Positions 22,501 to 35,700 are shown, counted from the stretch's first letter. The stretch is DNA of 64,000 bases from Marthasterias glacialis (GCA_911728455.2 OU452228.1:19185224-19249223); one strand, 5' to 3'. Made by a program: numbers and translations. The notes: generated by a model not told the origin, from the letters alone.

Positions 22501-23456
22501 TCAGCAAGCCTTGGTGCGGCGCAGCTAGCCTTGGTGCGCCGCAGCAAGCCTTGGTGCGCCGCAGCAAGCCTTGGTGCGCCGCAGCAAGCCTTGGTGCGCC
22601 GCAGCAAGCCTTGGTGCGCCGCAGCAAGCCTTGGTGCGCCGCAGCAAGCCTTGGTGCGCCGCAGCAAGCCTTGGTGCGGCGCAGCAAGCCTTGGTGCGGC
22701 GCAGCAAGCCTTGGTGCGGCGCAGCAAGCCTTGGTGCGGCGCAGCAAGCCTTGGTGCGGCGCAGCAAGCCTTGGTGCGGCGCAGCAAGCCTTGGTGCGGC
22801 GCAGCAAGCCTTGGTGCGGCGCAGCAAGCCTTGGTGCGGCGCAGCAAGCCTTGGTGCGGCGCAGCAAGCCTTGGTGCGGCGCAGCAAGCCTTGGTGCGGC
22901 GCAGCAAGCCTTGGTGCGGCGCAGCAAGCCTTGGTGCGGCGCAGCAAGCCTTGGTGCGGCGCAGCAAGCCTTGGTGCGGCGCAGCAAGCCTTGGTGCGGC
23001 GCAGCAAGCCTTGGTGCGGCGCAGCAAGCCTTGGTGCGGCGCAGCAAGCCTTGGTGCGGCGCAGCAAGCCTTGGTGCGGCGCAGCAAGCCTTGGTGCGGC
23101 GCAGCAAGCCTTGGTGCGGCGCAGCAAGCCTTGGTGCGGCGCAGCAAGCCTTGGTGCGCCGCAGCAAGCCTTGGTGCGCCGCAGCAAGCCTTGGTGCGCC
23201 GCAGCAAGCCTTGGTGCGCCGCAGCAAGCCTTGGTGCGGCGCAGCAAGCCTTGGTGCGGCGCAGCAAGCCTTGGTGCGCCGCAGCAAGCCTTGGTGCGGC
23301 GCAGCAAGCCTTGGTGCGGCGCAGCAAGCCTTGGTGCGGCGCAGCAAGCCTTGGTGCGGCGCAGCAAGCCTTGGTGCGGCGCAGCAAGCCTTGGTGCGCC
23401 GCAGCAAGCCTTGGTGCGCCGCAGCAAGCCTTGGTGCGCCGCAGCAAGCCTTGGTG
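22501..23456 (+). repeat. 20-bp GC-rich satellite, 47 full copies
   Basis: Unit GCCTTGGTGCGGCGCAGCAA. One G/C position (GCGGC or GCGCC) varies in blocks: 1 G, 7 C, 24 G, 4 C, 2 G, 1 C, 5 G, 3 C in order. Since 20 is not a multiple of 3 and the unit contains no stop in any frame, all six frames are open for ~950 bp. These are not genes. Confidence 0.95.
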
Positions 23457-23690
23457 CTTTTTGGGGGTAGTCAGTGACCATGCTCACTTCTTTGTTTTCC
23501 TTTCCTTTTCCTTTTCTGTTTTCACCTTTTCCGTGATTCGAACCACTCCCTGTTGTACTCCAAGTCGGTCACTCAACTTTTTGTGCTAGGTTCTTGCCCA
23601 CCACCACCCTATTTTTCTTCTCTCTATATAGGGCCTTGCACTTCTTACTCGACAAGTATTACAGAAAAAAAACTCACTTATTCCTTTACG
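23457..23690. other. Inner edge of left arm, no recognised feature
   Basis: Pyrimidine-rich (TTTCCTTTTCCTTTTC) unique sequence. It does not match the inner edge of the right arm at 38,700, so the inverted repeat ends at the satellite. Confidence 0.5.
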
Positions 23691-24320
23691 TTGTCGTCAA
23701 ATGGATTCGAGCCTGGAACTACTGATACGTATTGAATCAACTATCCAGTTGCGCTACCTGTCCTCCACGTCAGAGGTGATACTTCATTTAGATACAAATA
23801 ATACATTGCCTTTTAAAGTTAGAAAACTAAAACACCAACACACCAGGAATCGAACCCCGGTCCTGGGATATGCAGTACGGCGATCTTCCTTGTTGTGCAA
23901 ACTGTTCTCCGCATAAAAAATGTTGTTTTGATTATATACAAATAACACATTACCCTTTACAGTAGGAAAAAACACGAAACGAACCCCTGGCTAATTGTAC
24001 TCTGCATAAGAAGTGCTATTTGATCTGTTTACAAATAACACATTACCTTTTAAAGTCAGAACACCAAAACACGGACAGACCAGGAATCGAACCCCGGTCC
24101 TGCGAAATGCACTTCTTCGATCTTCCCTGTTGCGCTAATTGTACTTATTGTAGAAAGTTTTATTTTTACAGATTATGCACTACGTCAACTGACACATTAG
24201 GCTTTCTGTTATTCATGTATTATATAAATCTTCGTTTAAAACAGAATATTACTATACCTTCCTCTACTTATAAAACAAACAACACAAACACGCCAGGAAT
24301 TAAACTTGGGTATGCCTATT
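23690..24320 (-). repeat. Degenerate tandem tRNA-like units
   Basis: CAGGAATCGAACCCCGGTCCTG occurs at about 23,845 and 24,089 with followers CGATCTTCC(C/T)TG; weaker versions near 23,702, 24,293 and 24,445. On the minus strand these read as B-box GGTTCGATTCC. AATAACACATTACC-type spacers repeat between them. No unit can be folded into a full tRNA by eye. Confidence 0.6.
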
Positions 24321-24329
24321 GAGATTGAA

Positions 24330-26690
24330 AACACAGATGAGCAAACTTTTTTCTGCAAAGAAATTGGTTAGAATTTTATATATATATAAATAATGAATTA
24401 TTTAAATAATTAGACAAAAAGGCACACCACAATACCAAGATTGGAACCAGGGTCAGATAATCTTCATTACACAAGCTACCCACAATTAGCTGCGTGTCTC
24501 CTTTGATAGGAGCCCTTTCTAAGAAATTTGTATCGAGAAAATGAAACAATTTTGGACATACTACTAGGTTCCAAGCAAGGGCATATCCCCATCCGGAATT
24601 GTGACTACATGTATTTGAAACAGACCGTTCGTACTGCAGTTGGAGGCATTCCTCGGTCAGCCCAATTAATTCCGACTATTTTGGCTGTTATTTGGTCATT
24701 AGTTTTTAACTGCTTCGAACCTTCTTGTGGATGATCCTACGGGCAATCCCCGGTTCAGAATGTTTGGGTTGTTTGCGCACGCCGACTTTCTGTGTAATTT
24801 AAACAATGCTAAAATGCTATCCCGTAGAGCTGTCTTTGTCAAATTAATTCTTTAGAAAAGGGAACAAATTTATAGAACAGGACCAGTAACTTCCATACAA
24901 AAGGGTAAAACGCGCGCACTTAAATTCTTGGCTACGCTATTTGCAATCCCCCTCGCATAACTTAATATACTGTTACACAAATATGGTTTCTTTGTTCGCA
25001 CTTAAATTAAATGATTGTATACAACTCACAAACTTATACAGGATACCCCATTTGTACAACTGACAAAACATAAGTTATTTATTTACTTTTGGTGACTACT
25101 TGTTTCGGGGCAAAATGGGCATTTTGTTTGTCGTTGGGCGGGGGTCATCCCTGTCATGGCTGTCGCGGAGCGGAGCCCACTGCACTGACTAATGAAATGA
25201 TAGACAGCTCACGACACAAGAAAGGGAAACCTTGACAACTGACTTTAGGTTATTTTTACATTCCAGTTCCCTTTGAAACAAGCACCAAGTGTCAACACTG
25301 GCACAAGAACAAAAATATGCCATGGATTAATTTAATATAAAACGAAAATAAAAAAATTAACTTGTCGCACAGCTCTCTGTTTAATAAGTGGACCTTCTAT
25401 TGGATGACTCGCCGAAAACCAGTCATAGTCGGTAGATCCAAGCGCCCCGTGTAACGTCAAGGTCAGCCCGACCACACCCGAACACGGCTCACCCCATCAG
25501 TAAGGTTGACATCACGGGCACTCAGTGCATTTGGCTTCGATAATGCTTGTCCTCGGGTCTGGAAATTCTTCTTTTTTTTTCTCTCTTTTTTGGGGGCGTA
25601 GGGGCTACTTATTGTATCGAATTAGTCATTTGTGTTTTATTTTTCTCAATCTCATCCTAGGCAACACTGGGCAAAGGATTCTGAGCGGGGGCACAAGACC
25701 CAGCCCCCCCCCCCACCCACCCTACCCGCCCTCTGGTTTACGCCACTGCGCACTGGCTGACACGAAAGCATCAATGGTGGCCTCTGTCCGGCGGTTCACT
25801 CTCCACAGCACCCACAACGCTTATGTTAACCCGCAAATGTTAACCCCGGAACAGCATTCCTTTGGTCCTGCGTGCCGCACTAAAATCGTTACCCTTTCAA
25901 ATAACATAGACTCAAATCCATGTGACGTAACATAAGGGTGTTCATTTCAATTTTGACTTAACGCATATACCACTACGTGCAATGATAGAAGATGGTGTCT
26001 ATTCTGGCGAGTAATTAGGTACCGTACTAAATTAGTGTGCCGATTTAGCCAACTCCAAAATCAAACCCAGTGATGTGGTTTTTAACATTATAAAATTTTA
26101 TCTTTTATGCAATACCAAGGTTTCATGTACTTGACAATGAGGTCCGGATTGTAGCCGCTTATTCAGGAAAACAACAATTCATTAGAATCCATGAAGTTTA
26201 ATCCAATTTAAGGCGGTGAATTTTCTTTCTCTCTTTATTTCTATTTCGAACGAATCTTTTATTTGTTGAATTTATTTGTATCATTAGTGAATAATAAGCC
26301 GCAACAATAATGAGACCTCATTATCCAGTACTTATACAAAACTAGTGAATATCACAGAGTAAATGTACCCTTCTTTTTGCATACAAGAAATGTTTTTATT
26401 TCACAATCTTCAAGACCATCACTGTGGGCACGATTGATTTTAGAGGTGGCTAATTCGGCTCAATAAGTAGCACCTTACTTAAAAGTAATACTCTTATTTT
26501 AATTATCTGGATTTTTATATTTGCATTGGTTTTTGTTTTTGTAACCGATGAGCAGTCCAACCTTTGGTTGCGAAGAATGTGTGAGTAAAGATCATTATTT
26601 AATTGAATGAATTGAAATACCTAATTATCCGCAACAATAGACGCCACTTTTTAGCATTATAGCGGAGGCATGCTGTGCACAAAAAATGAG
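24330..26690. other. Element interior, no recognised gene
   Basis: AT-rich, with a C-run near 25,704-25,715 and a T-run near 25,570. Frames are short (longest 25,525-25,935) and lack splice or family support. Confidence 0.5.
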
Positions 26691-26696
26691 TGTGGC

Positions 26697-27225
26697 TGCT
26701 CCCCTCCACCAAGCCCCTCAAGTTACCCCCTCCAAGTTTTAAGCCCTCACCTCCACCGAGCCCCTCAAGGTACATTGTATACCCCTCCAAGTTTCAAGCC
26801 CTCCCCTACACCAAGCCCCCTCAACGAGCCCCTCAATGTACATCGTGTACCTCTCCAAGTTTTAAGCCCTCCCCTCCACCGAGCCCCTCAAGTTATCCCC
26901 TCCAAGTTTCAAGCCCTCCCCTCCACCGAGCCCCTCAAGTTATCCCCTCCAAGTTTCAAGCCCTCCCCTCCACCGAGCCCCTCAAGTTATCCCCTCCAAG
27001 TTTCAAGCCCTCCCCTCCACCGAGCCCCTCAAGTTATCCCCTCCAAGTTTCAAGCCCTCCCCTCCACCGAGCCCCTCAAGTTATCCCCTCCAAGTTTCAA
27101 GCCCTCCCCTACACCAAGCCCCCTCAACGAGCCCCTCAATGTACATTGTGTACCCCTCCAAGTTTTAAGCCCTCCCCTCCATCGAGCCCCTCAAGTTACC
27201 CCCTCCAAGTTTTATGCCCCACCCT
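26697..27225 (+). repeat. 47-bp C-rich minisatellite, ~11 copies
   Basis: Unit carries CCACCGAGCCCCTCAAGTTA and CCCCTCCAAGTTTCAAGCCC (for example at 26,881, 26,928, 26,975). Two longer variant units with CAATGTACAT(T/C)GTGTACC form a higher-order pattern flanking the uniform core. Strong strand asymmetry (C on plus, G on minus). The 237- and 195-residue Pro-rich frames are artefacts of the repeat. Confidence 0.93.
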
Positions 27226-27308
27226 TCACCACCCAACACCCACAGAAATTCATCTCACACACGCATATAAAGTCTGACAATGGACTCCGTTCCCAGATTG
27301 GATTAACT

Positions 27309-27708
27309 ATGGTGGCCCTGAAGGGACATCGCATTTTGCAAACGTCTGCGCACATGTATGCGATGTTGCAAAATTTATCGTGAATAATATGTGCGATGAC
27401 GTATGCGTTGTGAAATTTATTGCAAATAATGTGCGCACGCGTATGTGATGTGAAATTTATCGCAAATAATATGTGCACATACGTATATGCAAATTTATTT
27501 ATACGTTAATTTTATTGCATACCTCTGGCGCATACCTTTGAGGGTGATGTCATATTTGCGGGTGCAACTTGTTAGTGACCTAGGGAGCACGCAAGTGGCT
27601 CCTGGTTCCATAATATTCGCGGTAAATTTTGCGACATCGCATACGTATGCGCACACGACATCGCATAAGTATGCGCCCAAGTTTGCGATATCCCTTCAGG
27701 GCCACCAT
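27309..27708. mobile_element. 400-bp MITE with ATGGTGGCCCTGAAGGGA TIRs
   Basis: ATGGTGGCCCTGAAGGGA and TCCCTTCAGGGCCACCAT are exact inverted ends. The interior repeats ATGTGCGCATACG/TTGCAAATAA-like motifs with alternating purine-pyrimidine. Nested in the giant element. ATTAAC-like sequence on both sides is a possible target duplication. Confidence 0.85.
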
Positions 27709-29300
27709 AATTAACCCATGTTGGCTCACTGTTTACCATACTGTGTTTATGTTTATGAAACAGTGTCCAAAATAAAAACCGTTTTGGTATGTCTATTCTA
27801 ATATCCAGAAAAATGCCTCATCAATACTTTCATGGACCTTTATCACACAGTTCTGCTGTAATTCAGTTAACTTATTTTTCTATTCGTATTATACTTCATT
27901 CTTAAACTAGCAGGCAAGGTTTTACATCGTTTTACGTTTTCCAGTCATTTTGCACAGCCAAAATCTATGCATTTTAAAACAAAACACCCCGTTCAGTTGG
28001 TTTGTCCACAATGTTTTTTGTTTTTTTGTGTGTGTCAAAAAGTACTGCTGTGTGATAAAGTTCCTCTCTGCAGTAACCCATTGAAACAAAATAAAAATCA
28101 CGCACATTTTAAGATTTATTATTATTGTTATTAAAAAAAATAAAAATAAACATAAATGTAGACCCCGTGTACACTGGCACATCATTAAAAGTACTCAATA
28201 TTTTTGTGGGGGTCTTTTTTTCTCTGTATAGTATATCATTCACAGTGATATACACACAAACATGGAATCCTAAAATTCCAACAGGTATTATTTTCAACCG
28301 GACATTTTTATACTATCATCGTTTATGCATACAACTCACTGATGGAGAGCGGGACCCAAATTGTTATCAGTCTTCCAGTCTTGAGTGAAATAATCTCTTT
28401 GCAGAACAGTTTCGTGAATAGCAATTATAATGATGTGACATTGTACAAAATAAAATGATCAATCTCGTGTTATAAAGATAAACTCTATAGACCTTTGTGT
28501 ACAGTGAGTTTATAATGTGTACAACTTAAAATAAACGTGGGTTTTTCAAAAAGAATTATAAAACGAGCTTCTTTTGGATATAAATTTTATTTTCAAAATA
28601 TTTTTTAGGTAAACATTTTCTTTAGATTTGCTGCTATTTCTGAAGTGCTGCGGTGGAGGATGCTTCCGAGCGGATAGTGTCCAGGCTTGTATAACTGCAT
28701 TCTTGTTCTCGAATTATCTTTCGGGTGTGGACCGCATCAAAGGCTCACTGCACTGTAATTAAACTATAACAAAGTGTTAATTTTCATTAAGCGGATGTGT
28801 TTAAAAGGCAGGGTAAACAGGATTTGATCTCGAAATGTTTGTGAACTATCTATATAGTGGCTGTACTCATTAACAACGTAAATGAGTTTCAAACCAAATG
28901 TCGCGATCCAACGAAGTACATGTTTTACTCACAACAGCCGTTTCTTCATTGAGTTCAGATTGTGTAGCTTCTTTAAAGTACTTTTTTTAACTCACAGTAT
29001 AAATGTTTTCATCGAGTAAGATTGGTTTCATTAAAACTATTTTAACCGTTTCAAACATTCAATATCTTGAATCGTTTGGGGGGAAAGCCCACTGGCGGAC
29101 AGTTGATATATCATAATTGATTGACAAAATACCAATCGATTGTTAATAACATTCAAATCCTGTATACCTTGCATTAACCGATTCGAGTAGTTTCAAAATG
29201 TACCAATAACGTAATTATAACCTTAAAACACAGTTAATCTATAAGATAATTTCAATGATCGATTCAGTTGAGGCAATGGTAAATAAATGAAAGGTAACCA
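27709..29300. other. Element interior, no recognised gene
   Basis: AT-rich single-copy-looking sequence with short unsupported frames. Confidence 0.45.
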
Positions 29301-29429
29301 GTTGTCCAAAAAAGGGAAAAGGCTATGTAAGTTTTGGGAATGCCAAATAACATTGTGGGAAAATTGCTCACGATATTGTGTATCAGGACGGGAAGCGAAA
29401 ATGCGGCAATAATTTCCCACTATTAGCTA

Positions 29430-29636
29430 AGGCGAGTATGACCCCATGCACACTGACGTCGCATGCGGCTACAGTCTGCCCATGGTTTGCCATTTTTTGG
29501 CGTCAAATTGCAGGTGTAAGATACTACGTAAACGCGCGCGCGTCGCCTAAACTGCTGATCACTACACGGTATCACACAGGGAAACTAATATTCAAAATGG
29601 CGCAGCCAAAAATTATTGTGGCGATGAAAAATCAGG
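29430..29636 (+). other. CpG-rich patch with a possible first exon
   Basis: Unlike its AT-rich surroundings, this stretch is CpG-dense (ACGCGCGCGCGTCG at 29,532), and ends with ATG at 29,598 in good context (CAAAATGGCG), MAQPKIIVAMKNQ, followed by GTGAAT. It would suit a promoter plus a 13-codon first exon, but no second exon could be found, so this is speculative. Confidence 0.2.
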
Positions 29637-30512
29637 TGAATTTGGTCAATATGCAGTAGTTGGTGAAGAATTGTTTATAATCTACAGCCTGCAAATCGGC
29701 TTAGATCCACGGGGATTTGAACCACTTTCAACAGTACTGATTAAAGACGCACCTGTACATGAACGAAGTTCGTTTCAAAGGGAATTAATTGAGGGCTGAC
29801 ACACAAGTAACAAAATTATCACCTAAAATCAGATATTCTGGCTTTGATTTTTCATGCACAAAAGGCTATTATGCTTTTGAGTTATATGTTTTTCTTATTT
29901 ATAAACGAGTTGCGCTTTGACCGTCATTTTTGCTTAAACATACATTAATACAGACGTAATCATTCAAATAGATAAAACTTAGAATGGAGTTTGAAAAAGA
30001 TTCCGATATCCACTTTTCTTTTACAAGTAAATCTATCAGTTCTAATACCAACTTATTCAGTCTACCTTCAGGTTCCAATTGTTTCTTTATCACCTATGAT
30101 TATGTGATTTCCAAAGTATGGTGGTACCTTCCCCTTGGTAAGGACCTTTATAGGTTTTCCAGGTCAATTTCGGTAAAAGCCAATTCAATTTCATAAAGTA
30201 TTCACATTCACGCATCTTTCCCTAACTTATTCAAACTAGGGTTTCTATTCGTGCGCACATGATTTCATTCTTCTCATTTGTTTTAGTCGTTCTGTTTCTT
30301 TCATTCAAGACTATCACCATTGTAGTAATGAATTTCTGTTATATACCTATTTACAATATTGGTTAAATTGAATGGCTGACAAGCCTGTTGCTGTTGGCTT
30401 TTGCAAAATTTGATTATCTTTGCAACTTAATGAATTTGAATGATCTCATTTGAACTGAATGATAAACTGTTGAAATTGAACTCAGTTATGACTGCTGAAT
30501 GCTAATGTAACG

Positions 30513-30556
30513 GAGCATTCATTCGCAAACGAAATGAATGCTCCGTCCGTTAAATT
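30513..30556. repeat. Small hairpin
   Basis: ACGGAGCATTCATT and AATGAATGCTCCGT are exact inverted arms of 14 bp around CGCAAACGA-like sequence. Confidence 0.8.
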
Positions 30557-30709
30557 AAATGTTTTTTGTTGAAATTGGCTTGAAAAACATTTAATTGAAG
30601 TGGCTCTTCAAAACTGTCAAAGTTGAATTAAAGAACAGTTTTTTATATACAACTATTCCCGTCACATGCAATTTATTTTGTATTCGGAGTAAGCAGATTG
30701 TAGCGGTCG

Positions 30710-31300
30710 TTCGACGTGTCTCTCTTAACAAATCATTGGTTGTGTATATATCTCAGTGTGACTCATCTTTGATGTTATCGAATCACAACATTCAGTAGTA
30801 GCTCATGTCCAACCTTTAGTTTGAATAAATATTATTTAGATTAACTCCTTGCACTTAGTTCACACTCTGGTTGAGATGTTGCAGTTCATTGTCTAAGGCT
30901 CAATGTTACTCCAAATCGAGATGTTGCTGAATCACAAAGTTCATCGTCCTCCATTAGTTTGAATGAATAGCTTATCTCCTTCCAGTAGGTTCATCTGTTT
31001 GATAGGTTGCAGTTCACGTCTCCTGCTGTTGTGTGTTCTCAGTGTCATTCCATTATTGATGTTACTGAATCACAAAGTTGAGTGGTAGCTGTCCACCATT
31101 CGTCTAAATGAATATTCTAATAGCTTCTCTCCTTCCACTTGGTTCACACTCTGATAGAGGTTGCAGTTCATGTCTCCTGCTGTTGTGTGTTCTCAGTTTG
31201 ACTCCATTGTTGATATATTCCTGAATCACAAAGTTCAATGGTAGCTGTCCTCCATTTGCTTGAATGAATATTCTAACAGCTTTTCTCCGTCCACTTGGTT
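30710..31300 (+). repeat. Degenerate ~150-bp tandem repeat, 4 units
   Basis: GAATCACAAAGTT (about 30,929, 31,067, 31,222; weaker at 30,780), TGAATGAATA and CACTTGGTTCACACTCTGAT recur in order. Confidence 0.8.
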
Positions 31301-31636
31301 CACAGTTCTTCTCATTTTTGATGCCCAGGACGCCATTGTCAAACAATCATCAATAGATTTTGAACTTGGTTCACATGATGGGATGTGGTTGCGCCTGTCC
31401 ATGATTTTGAAGATACCAACGAGTATTAGTTTTTAGTTCTAAGACCGCATGTAGTCTTTATTGAACTTGGTTCACAGTTCTTCTCATTTTTGATGTCCAG
31501 GACGCCATTGTCAAACAATCATCAATAGATCTTTGAACTTGGTTCACATGATGGGATGTGGTTGCGCCTGTCCATGATTTTGAAGATACCAACGAGTATT
31601 AGTTTTTAGTTCTAAGACCGCATGTAGTCTTTATCA
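31294..31636 (+). repeat. 172-bp direct tandem duplication
   Basis: Two nearly identical copies starting CACAGTTCTTCTCATTTTTG (31,301 and 31,473) and ending CGCATGTAGTCTTTAT. It shares its TTGGTTCAC start with the preceding repeat. Confidence 0.92.
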
Positions 31637-31639
31637 AGT

Positions 31640-32545
31640 TGAAGAATCGGCTTGTATATTGCATGCAGTCGATTTTTTTTTTTAGATTACCGCCTCCTTT
31701 TCTACTCAGCTCCAGAGTTCAATGTTCATCGGCATTTTGTGACAGTTCATCAGTTTATAAAACTGATTGGCCATCCTTGGTAGGTGGACCTGAGATATCA
31801 CGTTCAAAAGGAGGGTACCAAACCCCGTTTGACCGACACAAACCGCTACAGACTCCTCCGTAATGTTTTACAAGAAAAACAATTGCAAGTGAACAAGCAT
31901 GTGACGGAAATAGTCATTACCCTTAATACTAAAACTTTACGGGGTTGGGTCATAATTTAACCAATACCTTTGTTTCAGTTTGTTTCCCTCACAGTGAAAG
32001 AAATTGTTCTCCTTTAAATATTGCAAGTGAACCCTTTTTCTCTTGGCATTTATTTATCTGCTTCAATTTGTTTTTGGTAGTTGAATAACCTTTTGTCAAT
32101 AAGAGTTATACAGCCAAATTAGAAAGTTCCTATATAAATATAAAAACTTTTCAAATTTGTTTTTGTTCAGTTTATATTCTTATCCGAACAAAAAATGCCG
32201 CATTCATCAGTACCATTCAGTCTTTTTAAGAATACTTAGTGCGTATTTAGTGAAAATGAACAATGCTTTTTTTTTACCACACTAACACATGGTTCCGCCA
32301 AATACCACAAACAAGATCAATGAACGAAATAATTATATTTATAAACAGTCAAATATGAGCCATCTCTGAAACCATCTTATACTGTGCCATTATCTTGGTG
32401 GTAAAAAATCTCAATGTTGAAGATCATTATGATAGTCACTAATGAACGCTTCTTCATTTCTCTACGAAAGATGGAATTTGTCCGTCAGGATCGCGTGTCT
32501 TTGGAGTTACAGGCACATTTTATTATCTATTTTATAAGTCAGGCC
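31640..32545. other. Element interior, no recognised gene
   Basis: No family match, tandem pattern or supported frame seen. Confidence 0.45.
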
Positions 32546-32549
32546 TTTG

Positions 32550-32706
32550 GACTCTTTACTCTGATGGCCATTGCCACAAGAATCTAAGTCCGGCCGCTTA
32601 ACATTCCAATGGTTAGTGCCTTTGAGAAGCAGGAAACTCTCTCAAGCGGTATGGACTCTTTACTCTGATGGCCATCACCATCAAATCTAAGTCCGGCCGC
32701 TTACCA
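32550..32706 (+). repeat. ~96-bp direct duplication
   Basis: GACTCTTTACTCTGATGGCC and AATCTAAGTCCGGCCGCTTA each occur twice (about 32,549 and 32,648). Confidence 0.9.
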
Positions 32707-32709
32707 TTC

Positions 32710-35700
32710 TAACAATGTGCAAAGGAAACACACTCATGTGGTGTTTGATCAGTATTGATGCACTCATTATAAGTGCGAAGAAGAGAGCTTCTCAGCTTTG
32801 GTGAAGTTACTGCCCACATAGGTCGGCTATAACACAAACATTGTGATTTCACAGCAGTTTGAAATGTATCACATCTCACCACACAATGGCACACTATAAG
32901 AATTGGTGTCAAGTAGATTTGTTTTTTTCTTCAGAAAAATCTGGTAGAATTATCGGTGCAAAATGTCATAAACAACTGCCCCAAATTAGAAAAGCCCTAT
33001 AAATGAAGCTGCGAATTGTTCGTTTTGGCTGGAAAATTTCACCTTTGTACATCCAAAGACAGTATTTCAAATCGAACCATGTGTTACAATAATACTTTTT
33101 ATAAGCACTGAATTAGGACTGATGATCTCTTTTTATCTACTATAAATGCCATGTGGTTTTTAAATTAATATTAACAGGATTTAAGGTATCTATTTGTCAG
33201 ATGTATTGGTCTGAAAATATTTGAGGTTTAAACTATCGTTCCCCTTTCAGGTTTTTTTTTTACCTGCGAGAAGATATGATCTACAGCCATCTTGCAACTT
33301 AATCACCGCTATACAATATCAAACAAGAAGACTTGTTTCAAAAAAATAAATAAACAAAAAAATGAGGAAAGACAATAGCTTTCCTTCCAGCCTCGTTATG
33401 GCCACATTGTTGTGAATGTAATCACAAGATAGCTGTAATCTGATCATTATAAATAATTACGGTAACCCCTTGTTTTGAAAGGTACATGTACGGTCTAACA
33501 TTGAGCATTTTTAAAGGCAAAATGCCTCTGAAAAGTTTTACGTTTTTATCAACTTTTGAGAAAAAGCAATGCGCTTCCAAAGGAAGTGTGGAATTTAATC
33601 ATTGTTTTGATTTAAAGAATTAGTTTCTTATTATGAATGTTCAAAGCTTTTACCACTTTTTAATTATGTATAAATTATCGCTCATGTTGTACCGTATACC
33701 ATTCTAAATGGAGCCAAAGATTGACTGAATATTGACATAACTAGAAATGATAGAAAAATAAATGTTTAATTTATACTCTAAAATTCACTGAACGACTACG
33801 TCAATATAATCAAGCTGAAGAAAACCTCTGAGGCAATTTTGTATTTCATCCCAAACCTAAAGTCAAGTGCGAAGCGGGGGCAGTCAAAGTCCGAGTTCGA
33901 ATCGTCTGTATTGTCCCAAGTCCGAACCCCACGCCAATCCATTGAATTAAACAATAATAATATGACCCCCATTTCAGCGTTTCATAGTACAGACAAACCT
34001 CATTAAATTCTTTTTCATTCCATTTTTACATTTTTTCAAACCTTCTTCCTTCCAACTGCAATGAAAAAAGTTATACAGACTCGTCCTATATTTTTAAATG
34101 AGGAGAAACTTAGTAATATAAAAAAATCCCCCCTAAAAAATCACTTCAAATACCCTGCTTACTGCCTTGGGTTTAGTTGTGTTGTTTTAGTAAAGCACGA
34201 TTTTACTGTCCAGGTCGATTGAATACACGCGTCACGAAGGGATGTTATACAAGTCTGCCCCATGGTATAGCCGTAAAGAAGCTTGGCCTTTCTCTGTTGT
34301 ATAGCCAAATGTTTTAACCAAACTTTATCTCATCTTGTTAGCTTAGTGTGGTCAGCCCAGGAAACACATTCACGCTAGAGTTAAAAGTCCTATAAGCGAG
34401 TTGGTAAATTTACTACAATTTGGTTTATGATATTTTTAGAACAAAACTGAGAATAATTATTGGGTCAAACAACTCAAACGGAATTAGACAAATGATTCAC
34501 ACGTGGATCCTGCAACCAATGCGCGGGCGTACAGCGCAACTATTTGCAATAGGTAGTACATTGGGTAGCCTCGCTTTCAATCCATTAACTATTTTGATAA
34601 CTCAAATTGGGATGTCAAGAATGAAAACGTTCAAGCCAACTAACATCACATTAGTAATCTTCACAGATGTATACAGCATTTAGCCACGGGGAGCGATGGC
34701 AGCCTCACTGTCAAATTAATCGTGAATAAAACCTCAACTTGAATCGATATCGAGCGATGCATTTTAAAACTAAATTTCAAATTTTTATTCACAACGATTC
34801 TATAAAAAAAACTCAATTGACTCTTATCACAGTCCCAGACGAAAAAAATATGCAATTATTTTGTTTTTCCATTAGCCTTCAACCAAACACAATTTAGGAC
34901 TAAATATCAACATTAAGATTTTAGTCGAGCCTGCTAAAAAGACATAGGCCTACATGGTAATTAGTTGTTTGTAGTTTGAAGAGACACATTAATAATAAAA
35001 TAAAGCGAATTAAACTTACCCATACCTAGACAAAAAACAGGTTGCAACAGACGGTTCTACGGTGCAAAGTAAAGGCAAAGTTTACATAATTTATTTTAGG
35101 AAGCAAATAATAACTATCTCCAGTAAACAATCTATCAAGTTCGGTGTCAAGTTTTTAGTAAAAACAATAAAGAACGGTTTATGTTTTATCGGGGATTTTT
35201 TACACGGTCATGCACATCGAGCATTTATAAACAATACCATTTTAGAGTGAAACTAATCACTTTGTTTCAAAAATTCCCAATCTTGCACTATGTCCGTGAA
35301 ATTCATAGATGCAATAATATTATTTTGGCTCATTACAACGTCAATCATTTAGAATGTTGATCATAATAACTTTGGTTTAAAGGGAATTTTTGTATTCTCG
35401 GAATAAATGGTTTTATTTTTCACAAAATTGTGTACATGTATACTGCAAATTCAAGAGCTACAGATTTACCACATGTAAGCCGCATATAACCTCAGCATTC
35501 AATGATGTAGTTTTTTTAGATGACTTGTAGAGTTTTCATTTGTATTGGTAAGCCTTCATAAATTTAAACCAGTTCAATTGAGATAATATTTTTATTTCAG
35601 TCATGAATTTTTGCTATCAAACTTTGAAACACATCATATCAACAATGGTTCAATTCATGTAAAGTACACTTTTCAAGTCAGGATGCTGTTACCAGACGGG

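Noticed and set aside
22370-23589. Six overlapping 300-365-residue open frames
   Set aside because: They are all translations of the 20-bp satellite, which contains no stop codon in any frame; no splice, start or family evidence.
25420-25510. 5S rRNA-like sequence
   Set aside because: Only loose word similarity; the conserved Pol III internal control region is not present.
26670-27383. Pro/Ser-rich 237- and 195-residue frames
   Set aside because: Produced by the 47-bp minisatellite; frames rotate with each unit and have no independent support.
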